A stretch of 64,000 nucleotides of DNA. It comes from Hysterangium stoloniferum. Lineage: Eukaryota > Basidiomycota > Agaricomycetes > Hysterangiales > Hysterangiaceae. This document shows, one piece after another, positions 11,764-22,124 of the stretch. The notes below the pieces were generated by a model, which saw only the letters and a program-made list of their open reading frames with translations, made no database searches and was not told the origin of the DNA. Location: assembly GCA_015178975.1 (NCBI GenBank), contig WHVD01000024.1, positions 310,001 through 374,000 of the forward strand, given 5' to 3'. Numbering within the stretch: position 1 is the stretch's first letter; each line of letters opens with the position of its first letter. Position numbers and translations under genes: made by a program.

Positions 11764-12164
11764 GATTCTCACGCAAGTCATTGGCTTGGTTTTCTTGTGG
11801 AAATTGATACTATAACTATTTGAAGTTGTGCTATTGGTACTTCAACTTCATTTCTTTCCAAATTATGTTTCAGTTATCGACGGCTCTAGAGAGCTTTCTC
11901 AATTACTCTATGCAAATTATGTCTGTAATTCCAGAAACTCTTGTATAAAATAGTTTCTAGGAGATATAAGGGGACTAAAATTAGACACTTGTTCTACTAT
12001 AAAAAAAGTATTAAAGACATCACGAGGCAGTGGACATCAGTAAAATGGTATTTGATCTGGACGGCTGGAGGAGGTCCCCAGTAGGAAGCTCCGGGACGTC
12101 CCACAATAGTGGTACCTCCTCCCAGCGCTTAATATCATTTTTCAGTGCAAACTTTCATGCAAAC
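11764..12164. repeat. Spacer between copies 2 and 3 with small foldback sequence
   Basis: To about 11865 this is the 3' flank shared with copy 1. Homology then stops abruptly. The stretch 12000-12130 carries TTTGATCTGGACGGCT (12051-12066), also found at 21152-21167, and an imperfect inverted repeat (CTGGAGGAGGT at 12065-12075 against ACCTCCTCCCAG at 12114-12125). This may be the remains of a small foldback or retroelement piece. No gene is seen. Confidence 0.45.
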
Positions 12165-12335
12165 GCTATAAACCATCAACGATTCAGCTCATTGACTTCC
12201 ACCATTGTGAAGCACAAAAGTACTAATATAGGGTCAATGAAATGATACCCATAGCAGCTTCCTGACGCAGGACTATGCTCAAGTGGCAAGCATATATATA
12301 TACGTGTCGCGCACGAATGCGTGGACCATATATAT
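12165..12335 (-). repeat. Inverted segment of the array 5' flank before copy 3
   Basis: The reverse complement of this stretch lines up with the 5' flanks of the other units, best with copy 4 (about 21700-21860) and with 4150-4240. The block TGATACCCATAGCAGC here is the reverse of GCTGCTATGGGTATCA before copy 1. From about 12345 the flank is again in the normal direction, so about 170 bp was flipped in unit 3 only. Confidence 0.65.
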
Positions 12336-12595
12336 CTTTGTGCTAGCAACATCAATATCAGCGGCATCCTTCGTTCGGCTGAGAAAATTTTTTTTCAAAT
12401 CAACATCGTTGGGAATGCCAAATGTGTTTATACTCCTGATATCCAGAAGCTTACATCTATGAATGGCAATTTCCTACTATTCCCTAGGTATCATGACCGA
12501 TCGAAGCAATGCGCCATATTTACTGAACGAGCTCGAGTTATAAGGTGCTGAAGTTCGTGAAATTCCACCCGAGTATTCGCCGTGGACTCATACCT

Positions 12596-15020
12596 ATGGA
12601 GACTCCAGAGAAAGCTGATGCTCACGATGCCAGGTCGCTAAAAGGGTACGATGAGGGCAGCTTGCATGCTCAGAATGCACAACATATCCTGGAGCTGAAG
12701 ATAAGTCCAGCCGAAGAGAAGAGCCTATTGCGTCGCATAGATTTTTGGATCGTGCCCTATTCTTCGTTGTGAGTGTCCAATAACAGAATGGTCCAAATGC
12801 TAGTTATTCATGTTGTCCGGAGACTTTACTTGCTCAGTGAGTTGGGACGGTTAAAAGGTCAAAGGTGCATTCTTTGTTCTGATGTGACTGGATAGGCTTC
12901 CTTGATCGAGTAAATATTGGGCAAGCCAGACTCGCTGGCTTAGAGAAGGATCTTAAATTGCATGGGAATCAGGTGTGACATATACTTTCTTAGCAGAAAT
13001 TGTCAATCCGACCACCATCCAGTACAACATTGCATTGACGATATTTTTCGTCTCCTACATCGCGTAAGTCCCGTATAGATGCTTCGAAGCTTCTTTGATA
13101 CACATTGGGATGCATAGTTTTGAACTTCCTAGCAATTTGGTTCTGAAGAAATTGAAGCCCTCACGTTGGATATGTTTTATAATGGTTTGTTGGGCTATTC
13201 TACAGATGTGAGTCCGTCTTTAAAATCTGTGAACGAAGTAAATAACTAATTACCATAGATCGATGGGACTGGTCAACAATGCCAAGGCTCTGTATGCCAC
13301 AAGGTTTCTCCTGGGAATGTTTGAAGTAATTTTATTTTTTCCATTTTTGCAGGCAAAGCAGTTTTTAATCAATTTCTGATCAGGCAGGACTTTTTCCTGG
13401 CCTCAATTTTCTATTTTCCACTTGGTATACTCGGAAGGAACTCAACGTTCGTGTCTCCATATTCTTTGCAGGAGCGACGCTAGCAGGCGAGAAAATAGTC
13501 TTTATGGTTCCTTCCTCGAATTTACCAAATCACGCTAGGTGCATTCGGAGGTCTCCTGGCATTCGGAATTAGGCACATGGCAGGCGTAGGTGGCAAAGGC
13601 GGCTGGGCATGGATGTATGTATGCCTTTGTTCTCCATACCCCAATCCCGATCTTACCCCTTCCGCAGCTTCATCCTCGAGGGACTGCTTACCCTCATCTG
13701 TGCTCTTCCAGCTCCGTGGCTCATCCAGGATTTCCCGCAATATAGCAATCTCCTCACGCCCACAGAGAAGGCAAAGTGGCTGCATAGACTTAATGTTTCT
13801 CAAGGAGTAACAAATGCACCCTTACCGTTTACAAAGAAGCAGGTATGGAGGGCTCTGACGGATTGGAAGACTTATGTTTATTCTTCGATGCTCCTTTGTG
13901 AGTTGCCCAGAGTATTGGTTGGATAATCATTCATAGGGCGTTAGCTATTGCTCAACCTTTTTACTCGCTTTCTTTGTTTGCACCATCGATTAGTAAGGAC
14001 TAGTGTGTTATTTTTGACTTTCCTACTGAGCTATCCGCCATATAGTTGCTGCGCTGGGTTTCACCAATGCCGCTGCAAGTGCCCTTTCTGCTGCGCCGTA
14101 CGCTCTTGGAACAATTGTCACAATCGCAGTGGGCGCAATCAGCGATCGACTCTCCATGAGGTCACCCATTATTGCCATTATGTACAGCTTTTTTCGTTAC
14201 TACCAGATGGCGCCGTTGACAGTTCCACAGGATGCTCTTATCTGTTGTAGGATATACCATTCTGTTGTGCGATGTTTCCCCAGCCGTAAAATTCATGGCA
14301 GTTTTCATTGCTGTTGTTGGGACCTGTCCTTCCATTCCGACGGCTATAACATTCGTTGTAAGTAATCGTTCGTCTTATGGCCCATGTGATATTGACGATG
14401 AAAATCACATATAGGGAAACAAGTAAGTGATAGTTAATGCTTTACCTTAACATCATCGTTTATTTGGTGCAGTTGTGGTCCAATGTACACTCGCGCGACA
14501 GTTATGGGTACTGTTCTTGTCTTTCACCTTGATCATGACAATTTAATATTTAATTAAAATACTCAAATGACAGGGGTATTTTTCAGTTGCGGTAACTTCG
14601 GGGGAATCATAGCATCCAACATATATCCCATCGGGGATGCCCCAAAATACATTCGTGGCCACGCCATTTCTCTAGGATTTTCCGTACGTACCTTACATTC
14701 AGTCTTTTCTTCTACGTAAGTGGTACGACTGAATGTGGTGCAGTGTCTTGCCATCGTCACAAGTGCCTTCATGGGTTTCTACAACATGCAAGAAAATGCC
14801 CGAAGAGATAGGATATATGGCGTCCCTGACCTCGATGGCAGTGATTGTAGTCCTGTTCATGCTGATGATCCAGTACGGATGAAGAAATGGGGTTTAGAAG
14901 GGATGTCTAAGCGAGATATCATTGAGCTGGGAGACCAACATCCTGCATTTAGGTATGATACTTGTTGCTCAATCCGGGAGAATACTTGTTCAATTATATT
15001 TCCGTAGGCATATGATCTGA
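12596..15020 (+). CDS. MFS transporter, Dal5/allantoate permease family, array copy 3
   Basis: Third array member with the same exon plan. The N-terminus reads METPEKADAHDARSLKGYDEG and is more changed than in copies 1 and 2. The 14-nt and 8-nt exons are kept; the 8-nt exon reads GGAAACAA and joins to give VGNNCGPMYTRA, so the usual phenylalanine is cysteine. Donor after GATLAG is GC (13487). The last intron is changed: its acceptor is CCGTAG and the final exon codes for HMI before TGA 15018-15020, compared with YMV in copy 1 and YMI in copies 2, 4 and 5. The intron before GLFPGLNFLF is close to that of copy 1, while exon 16 is close to copy 2. Frame open; likely functional. Confidence 0.82.
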
Positions 15021-15345
15021 GATTCTCACAAATTATTGGCTCAATGTTCATGTGGAAATTGATACTATAACTATTCTAAGCAGTGCTATTGGTACTTCAA
15101 TTTCATTCCTTTCCAAATCATGTTGAACAGTGCCTCACATCTCGGGTTTGAATTGGAGTTATTTACTGGTTTAATTCAATACGGCTTCCAGAACCAACGC
15201 AGTAGGATCGATCGCACGATTGAACGAGTAGCTTCATACCAAACATCATACCCACGTCTGCTCTCAAGGAGACTGGCACGTCACGGCCATGTTGAAATAC
15301 TGCATAATCGGGTTAAAATCTCACTTTTCCGACACTTATAGGTCC
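15021..15345. repeat. 3' flank of array unit 3
   Basis: Related to the 3' flanks of copy 1 (6957-7120) and copy 4 (24548-24730), sharing CTCACATCTCGGGTTTGAATTGG and TACTTCAA(C/T)TTCATT. A 73-codon open frame (15120-15341) lies here but begins inside the repeated flank and shows no recognisable protein, so I do not call it a gene. Confidence 0.55.
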
Positions 15346-17150
15346 ACCATTAATTAGGGATATTTTAGTATTACTTCACAGGAGCTTAGTAATAATAACC
15401 TCTCTTGCTCGTGTCCACCGTATACCAGCGTATACCCCCTCCCTCTACGTCAACAGGCCAATGGCCATGGACAGCCATATATGTAACAGACGAGATAAGA
15501 GGAATGAAGGAGGAAACACACGAGATATATTATCTGTAAGAATTAAAATATTTAAATATATGCTAGATATAAGAATGATAACAGTATTTGCACGAAAGAT
15601 GCCAAATGAGTGAGGTGCACACTGATCTACGAAGCCCGCATTTGTGCTAATCAAAGAGGTCGTCAACAAGGATTTTTCAAATCCTCAAGACTGACTGCAA
15701 CAGAAATTTTGATTAACCTCAATTCCAGCACTTTGGCTAAAAATAGTGAAATAAATTAAAAACAATTAATATATATAAAATAAATATTCAAGAAAAATAT
15801 CAGAAACTCATATGAGTTATATAGTCAAAGTGAATAGTAACAGGCTCTGATACTCTCCTGTGTGAACTATGTATACTTCCTAGAATGCCTTGCCATCCTT
15901 GTAAGCTGAGAGGCAGCATTATAGTGTTCCCATTTCTGGATGGTCTGTATTGAGACATTCCAATGCCTTGGCATGTTGTCTTTCAATGTTGGAAGGTATA
16001 ATATAAAAAGGCTCAAAAACCTTTTTTTTCACCTCACCCAACTCTGCCATTAAGTGCCCATTGTACAAAAGTATTGATCACTAGGTGCATTCCACCATAG
16101 TGTTATTCCATGTACCAATGGCACAGATTGGAATCTGCCTCCAAGCATGGCTATGCTCATGCTGATAAATGTGCAATATCTCACCAGTTTGTCTGAGCTA
16201 AGACTCAGAATTTTGTATACATACATATATACCACAAATGCCATTATCCTCAAGCCTGGAGCTGTGTTGATCAGTCACAGTGTGCCTGCACCCTTATCTT
16301 GTGAGCTGCTCTAGCCCCCCCTCATTTTACATAATGACCATATCTGTCCTGCTTATAAAATCAGAGCATCAAACAGCTAGGAAAATCCATTCTTTCCAGA
16401 AACAGTAATAGGTTGGGGATGTTTACCCACCATTTGGCTGTCTTATTATACTAAGTACTGTTGGGGACATTCAATTTCTAGCCTTCTTTAATTCTGTATC
16501 ATTTCTATATATATTTTAACCTGTTTCCCAATTATTTACAGTTTCAAATCCTCTTCTAGGGTTCACCAGCTCTCTCATAAATTCCTCTGACTAGTTTAAC
16601 TCTTAGAGGCTCTTTAATATTGTTCCCTGTAATTTTCTCATATTTTCCTGATAGTTATTACACCCTCTAGGAATATTTCTAAGGTAGAGTAAATGGTCAG
16701 TGCCCATTGGGGTAAGCTGTTCTATTTTTAGACACCCTATATTTTTTTTCAAGCACCTAGCAGAGGCCTCCCCTTATCCTTCTCTCTCTCCATATCCCTC
16801 TGCTAAATGAGTGGTTTTTCATCTGTATATACATATTAGCTATCTAATATACTTTGGATATCCCTCTGCTAGCCTTGTGTGAGGTCCACAGGCCCTGTTG
16901 AAGTTGCCTTTACAAGTACTATGGTGCTATTCACTTACACCAGGAAATTGAAAAAATAGCTGGTGAGTCTAGCTGGGGCATATATTGACATGACTTCAGA
17001 TAATGTTGTTGATGTAGTATACTGCCATATGCAGAATAGGATATATATTGTGTTGGTTCTGAGTAGCACTTGTGTTATTATCCTCACCTTTTCAGGCCCC
17101 CACAGCTTGTTTTCACTCTGACAACCCTCTGGCATCCTCTTATAAGTATC
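15346..17150. repeat. AT-rich repeat-derived region, no gene recognised
   Basis: Strongly AT-rich sequence unlike the coding areas, broken by stops in all frames. The bottom strand at about 15855-15875 reads GAGTATCAGAGCCTG, which resembles the primer-binding site of retroelements primed by initiator tRNA-Met (TGGTATCAGAGC), so this may be one edge of an old LTR element. A block near 16333-16410 (ATGACCATA, then CATTCTTTCCAGAAACAG) recurs at 25103-25145. An 83-codon bottom-strand frame (16935-17186) is not recognised. Confidence 0.4.
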
Positions 17151-17449
17151 CCTGACTGTGGCATCACTGCCTTGGCACTTCAACACTTGGTTTACTATAG
17201 ATTACTGTTATGACTGGAAAACCCACCAGACTCCAGGCACTAACTTATGTATACGCACCTGCACCCTACATGCACCAAGTATCAGTTTACTGGAATACCC
17301 ACCAGACTCCAGACGTCAGACCTGTCCATGCTCGACCTTCATTGCTTATACCCATCGGAACCCATTCCTGTCTATCTCCGACCTTGTCCCATGTACCAGT
17401 CACTGGACTCCACTTGGAAAACCTGACAGCTCTCTAACTGAGCCCTGTT

Positions 17450-18030
17450 CCCGTTATGGTCAAATGACCTGTCACGATTTGGACTCCACTCCCACCCCAT
17501 TGTGAGGAGTATGCTTTTACCACAGTTTCATTGTGGTAAAACACTCCTTTTATTTTATTTATATTTTACATATTCTATTCATATTTTTCTATCTTTCATA
17601 TTCTTCGAATATTGCATATTTCATTAGTTCGAAGCATTGTGTATACTTGTGGGTGCACTCAGCACCAATTAGAACTCAGACACACTTTTACCCAAGAACC
17701 ACCACTCATAAGACATAAACTAGGTCTACTACGAGTGGTGATCAGGGTAACGTGTCAGCTACCATATAGGTAGCATTATCTGAACTACTGAACACTTCTG
17801 GCCTTGAACTATAACAGTCGAGGCCTCCACTCGATCCATCACACTCGTTGACTCCTTCGTCATCTAGTGCTCTTTCTCTCACTTTCTCTTATATTGCACC
17901 AAATAGGTCGATATTCTCCCATTCTACTCATTTCTTCGTATATAGAACGGTCAGAACTTATACCACTCTTCACACCCATTCCCATTATGGTTTAACTACC
18001 TGTCACAATTCGGACTCCACTCTGCTCTGT
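17450..18030 (+). repeat. Imperfect direct repeats around a perfect hairpin
   Basis: CCCGTTATGGTCAAATGACC with its following 30 bases at about 17450-17500 recurs in altered form at about 17975-18025 (both contain CCTGTCAC, then TTYGGACTCCACTC). A hairpin lies between them: TTTTACCACA (17515-17524), loop GTTTCAT, TGTGGTAAAA (17532-17541), with an outer GGAGT/ACTCC stem. Just before, 17218-17310 holds another direct duplication of CACCAGACTCCAG. Origin unknown; retroelement UTR is possible. Confidence 0.5.
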
Positions 18031-18320
18031 TCTGTTCCTAACACCAAATCTGGTGTTTACTTATCTCGTTTCATGTTTGCTAGTTTAGATTTCATTATTA
18101 CTGGATTTGGTATGTTATACATTCCACAGTCTATATAGTCTGGCAGATGTTGTACATACATACAATCCAGTCAGAAAATCAGCTTATATTCTCCCCAGTA
18201 ATCTCAGTATACTTTCCACTCTATTCTCCTCTTTGAAACACACTGCTCTTACTCGTTGGAGCCCACAGACTCTGACCCATCTATCACACAACATCCGACT
18301 CATCTATCTCTCGACCCCCA

Positions 18321-18455
18321 ACTTATCACCACCCAACTCATCACCACCCAACTCATCACCACCCAACTCATCACCACCCAACTCATCACCACTCAACTCA
18401 TCACCACCTGACTCATTACCACCTGACTCATTACCACCCGACTCATCACCACCCG
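18321..18455 (+). repeat. 15-bp minisatellite, nine tandem units
   Basis: Consensus unit ACTCATCACCACCCA, nine units in a row, with base changes collecting in the last four (CACCTG, CATTACC, CACCCG). Since 15 is a multiple of three, the top strand reads as an open proline/serine/asparagine pentapeptide repeat (SPPNS, drifting to LPPDS) inside a 147-codon frame (18107-18550). I treat the frame as low-complexity or retroelement-tail sequence, not a proven gene. Confidence 0.85.
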
Positions 18456-18679
18456 ACCCTCGACCTCCAGGAATTCCCACAGTCAACCATCCAACCTCTC
18501 AACCCACCAACTACTCCCAGACTCCCCAGGATTCCCGTCCACCCATCTGAAATTGGACGACATGATCTCGCGAGGGCGCAGCCTATAAGCTGAAGCCAAG
18601 TCCTACCAGCATTCCCACAGGTTTCTCCGGAAACCCTCTGATAAGCTCCACACACAACTTAACAATTACCCTTTTAATC

Positions 18680-19195
18680 ATTCCATTTCCACTCCCATCC
18701 TGATGCTTTCCCATCATCCATGCTATGTGTACACATCATTTGCCACCTCAAACCCTTTTAATATTCTACTATTACTTTGCATTTAGTTCCTATTGTCCCT
18801 CCATCTCATCACTTACTTCTTTTGATCTTCTTACCCTCATGATCAGCCTCTTGATCATCCATCTCATTTTAGTATATAACTCTCATATTGTATGCTATAG
18901 TTCTTCAGTTTGAATATCAACTAAAGTTCCCCTACTCTTTTACTTAATCCTCTTCAAGACATCATTGGCCAGCTGAGACTCTTATCACTCCAGTTCTTAC
19001 CATTTTGGCCTCCCACCTGATTAAGCTAAGTGTGGATTTTTAGTCTATTATATACTATTTGCTTGTTTCAAGATACTGGAGCACCCCAACAGTTCATGTA
19101 AGGGCACAACAAATAAGTTGAAGCCAAGCTCCATTTGCCCTGTAGAACTGGACCTCCTGGTTAAGTATGTACATTCTAACCCTACAGACCCCCAG
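18680..19195 (+). repeat. Retroelement-like repeat, forward arm of inverted pair
   Basis: Aligns by eye with the reverse complement of about 19445-20000. Matching landmarks are a TTTGCCACCTCA block, TTAGTTC, AGCTAAGTGTKG, then ATACTGRAGYRCC and AACAGTTCATRTRAGGGCACAACA, and AAGTTGAAGCCAAGCTCCA. The same 3' landmark set recurs at 39655-39725 and, weaker, at 18573-18600. A frame of about 54 codons crosses the 3' end. The family is probably the 3' end and LTR of an LTR retrotransposon, but no reverse transcriptase or integrase is readable. Confidence 0.6.
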
Positions 19196-19444
19196 AGCCC
19201 ATCCTCCTCATCCCTAGGAACCCTCCCAGTTTAGACTTTAACAACTTGTATCTTCTAGCTCATCTAGGTGGCAATTAAATGTTTCATAATTATTTAAATA
19301 ATAATAATAAACCATTCTTATCACATACATAACTATTACATGGAATCAAAGTTTGGTGTTAAGATCTAAACAAAGGGGTTGAAAGGAGACTCTATGTCAG
19401 GGGGCTGACAATAGAGATTGTACTACATAGTCAGGAGGTCTGAC

Positions 19445-20080
19445 TCTATAAAACAGGTGGAGCTTGGCTTCAACTTATGTGTTGTGCCCTCATATGAACT
19501 GTTAAGGCACTTCAGTATTTCAAACAGAGCAGATAGTATGATAATAACTAAAGACAACACTTAGCTCACTCAACCAGGGGACCAATATGCTAAGAGTCAT
19601 AATGTAGAGGGTTGCAGCTTGCCATCGACACCTTAGAGGGTATTAGAGAGGGAGTAAATGGACTGAAGACTAAGTGGGGGTAATCTATGTAAATTGATAT
19701 TAGAACTAAGGAGCAGTAGCATACATGGTAGGAACTTTATACAAAGGTATAATGGATGAGCGGGGGGTCTGATTAATGAGGTGAGATGTAGTGACAGGTC
19801 AAAGGAAGTGCAGGAAGGGGTAGGGATCAAACTAGAACTAAGTACAATGTAACTAGAGTATACTAAGAGGGTATGAGGTGGCAAAATATTGTTTACAAGT
19901 AGAATGGGCAATGGGAGAGCATTGGGATGGAGATGGGACAGGATGTCAAAAGGGGAAAACCATATTGATACAAGTGTCGGAGTACCATGGGCAGTGATAC
20001 TGTGGTCAGGGGTACCAATAGCAGGATGCCAAGGGGGCTGAATGACTGGGATCCTAACAGTTGGCAATCATTCAATATTA
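19445..20080 (-). repeat. Retroelement-like repeat, reverse arm of inverted pair
   Basis: Bottom-strand copy of the repeat at 18680-19195, separated from it by about 250 bases that are AT-rich and partly related to the element's downstream part. On the bottom strand it carries a 144-codon open frame (20067-19633), rich in proline, leucine and serine, with no recognised domain. The two arms diverge by more than a tenth by eye, so this is an old arrangement. Confidence 0.6.
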
Positions 20081-20089
20081 CACATTTAT

Positions 20090-21690
20090 AAAAATAAATA
20101 AATAAAAACATGACAATATCACCCTGGGTTCAACTTAAGTGATTATTTTTAAATCAGCATAGGTGTGTTCTGCTTGACTATGGCTTGAATGAGAAAAGCA
20201 GCAATGGCTCCAAAGTAGCTAGTGGCAAAAAAGGAAAACTGATACAGTAAGTCTAATCTGACATTTCCAACATTACTTGGTTTCCATTGGAAGAGTCAAA
20301 AGATAATCATGGAGGAAGAAAGCTATGAAAGGGGGATCAGATGCATATCTCTCTGATCAAGTGATGATGTCTATGCATTCTAAAAGCTGCAGTCTATAAA
20401 TATCTGAAGTTCAGTGTGCATTTTCATATGTCTGCTGTTTAGCAGCATTGCTCAGAAGATGTTCAAATTAATTTATGCACTCATCTTTCATATCCTGAAT
20501 AAGTTGAACAACGTCAGTTAGATTCTTTGACATCATGCTTTACTGGATAGTGAGATGATACATGATGTCAAATATAGAGATAATCATTTGTGATTGAGGA
20601 TTTACATTACTGCTATTTGTTTGTCAGTCCAAATACAGTTGCTGAGGATGGTTGAGACTATGAAGGTTGGATGGTGTTTTTGACAAGGTTATAGTCTCTG
20701 AGTGGGACTGAGTGACTGAGTGCAGACAGGCTTGTATTGGGAGGAGCAATGCCGTGCTGCTACCTAGATTAAAGTGTTGTGCAGCCATCATGAGAGGAAA
20801 ATAAGCAATCTTCATGTCAGTTTTTGTGTCTAATTTTCTTACATATTCATACATATATATATCGGAAGCTTTCTATAATACTGCATTATTTTTATACCTT
20901 TTTTTTTTTTTAAAAAAAAAATTATAAGCACTTTGGTTGGGCAGGGATATGGCGTAGTGGGCACCAGTGACGACGGGCAGGTGGCAGAACAACCCTCTGA
21001 ACAGACGAGAATATATTTTTTAATTTTAGTTTGGTGGCTGCCGTAGGTCTCCGTAAGAGCTGGCAGGGAGACTGGCAGAGGGGTCTAAGTATGGCCTGGA
21101 CGGTGAGGGTAGTGAAAACTTCATCTTGAGGGAACCACCAGTAAATTGTTTTTTGATCTGGACGGCTCCTGGAAGAAGTCTGCCCCATTCCACTAACGTT
21201 CCGTGATAGTCATATTTTATCCGATGATGAATGGGTAAAACTCGAAGCCACGGAACAACGCCAGGACGAATTCGATCAATGTGAGGCATACATCAAAGCT
21301 GGAAGTTTTAAACCAGTTCGACCCATTCCAGTCGATTTTTGAGACCACCAAAATGGGGCCCATACTGTTAGAACCTTAGCTAAACCCTCAGCGAGTAAGA
21401 ACCCTTCACACAGAATATATTGTTATTTACCTAATATAAACTACAATAATGATGAGTAAACTATTACTGCGGATTAATAGGACAAATATGCGTGCCTCTC
21501 ACTGAGTGAAAACCCTTCACTGAGAGGTCACGCCTCTGATCAAATTTCCTGAACATACAGGTAAATCATTTTGGCTTTGCGTTCTAGCTTATCAAAAATG
21601 ACTGATATAAGGCATTTGCTTCACTATGTTTTCTGGGATGGGGGACACCACCGGTGAATTTGAACGCACAGGAGAAACTCGCGCCGGCCT
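20090..21690. other. AT-rich spacer with T13/A10 tract
   Basis: No gene recognised. A run of 13 T (20899-20911) directly joined to 10 A (20912-20921) forms a simple palindrome. After it the base composition becomes more balanced. The stretch 21152-21345 has TTTGATCTGGACGGCT, shared with 12051, and then an open tail reading SDDEWVKLEATEQRQDEFDQ and onwards to PVRPIPVDF and a stop, which looks like the end of a decayed protein gene of unknown family. Confidence 0.4.
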
Positions 21691-22124
21691 AGGATTTACT
21701 GACAACCGTGCACGACACGTACATGTATGCTTGCCAACGTCATAACCATGCGTCAAGAAGTTATAGTTATCATTAATACAAAGTGAAATATGCCCCTATA
21801 TAGTACTTCTGTGTCACAACGGTGCAAGTCAATTAACTGACTAACTGGTCGATTGATATGTTGCTTTCGAGTTTTAGGACCTTTGGATTGCCCAACATCA
21901 ATATCATTGGCATGCGTCCTTCGTTTCGCAAAAATTATTTGAGATCAATACTGTTGCTAATATCAAATGTTTGTATACAACTGATTTGACATCCATTAGT
22001 GGCAACTTCCTACTAACACCTAGGCACCGACCGAAGCACCAATATGTGGTTCTCGCCGAATGAGCTAGTGGAAGTTTGTGAACCCCCATCCGAGTATTCG
22101 CCGTTTCTCTGTGAACTCAGACGT
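21691..22124 (+). repeat. 5' flank of array unit 4
   Basis: Homologous to the flanks of the other array units: GCACGACACGTACATGTATGC, AAGTTATAGTTATCATT, TAGTACTTCTGTG, then TCGATTGATATGTTG and the GACCGAAGCA element at 22029-22038, 87 bp before the ATG plus the usual ATTCGCCG stretch. It is the likely promoter region of copy 4. Confidence 0.6.

Noticed and set aside
15120-15341. 73-codon frame after MFS copy 3
   Set aside because: It overlaps the 3' flank shared by the array units; the matching stretches in other units are not open.
18321-18455. Possible CRISPR-like array
   Set aside because: The 15-bp units are directly joined with no spacers and the DNA is eukaryotic; it is a minisatellite.
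18107-18550. 147-codon frame as a proline-rich protein gene
   Set aside because: It is dominated by the minisatellite, has no promoter or conserved part, and lies in a repeat nest.
20940-21325. tRNA-derived SINE: TGGCGTAGTGG looks like an A box, GTTCGACCC at 21318 like a B box
   Set aside because: The two boxes are about 370 bp apart, far beyond the usual 30-60 bp, and no cloverleaf can be drawn.
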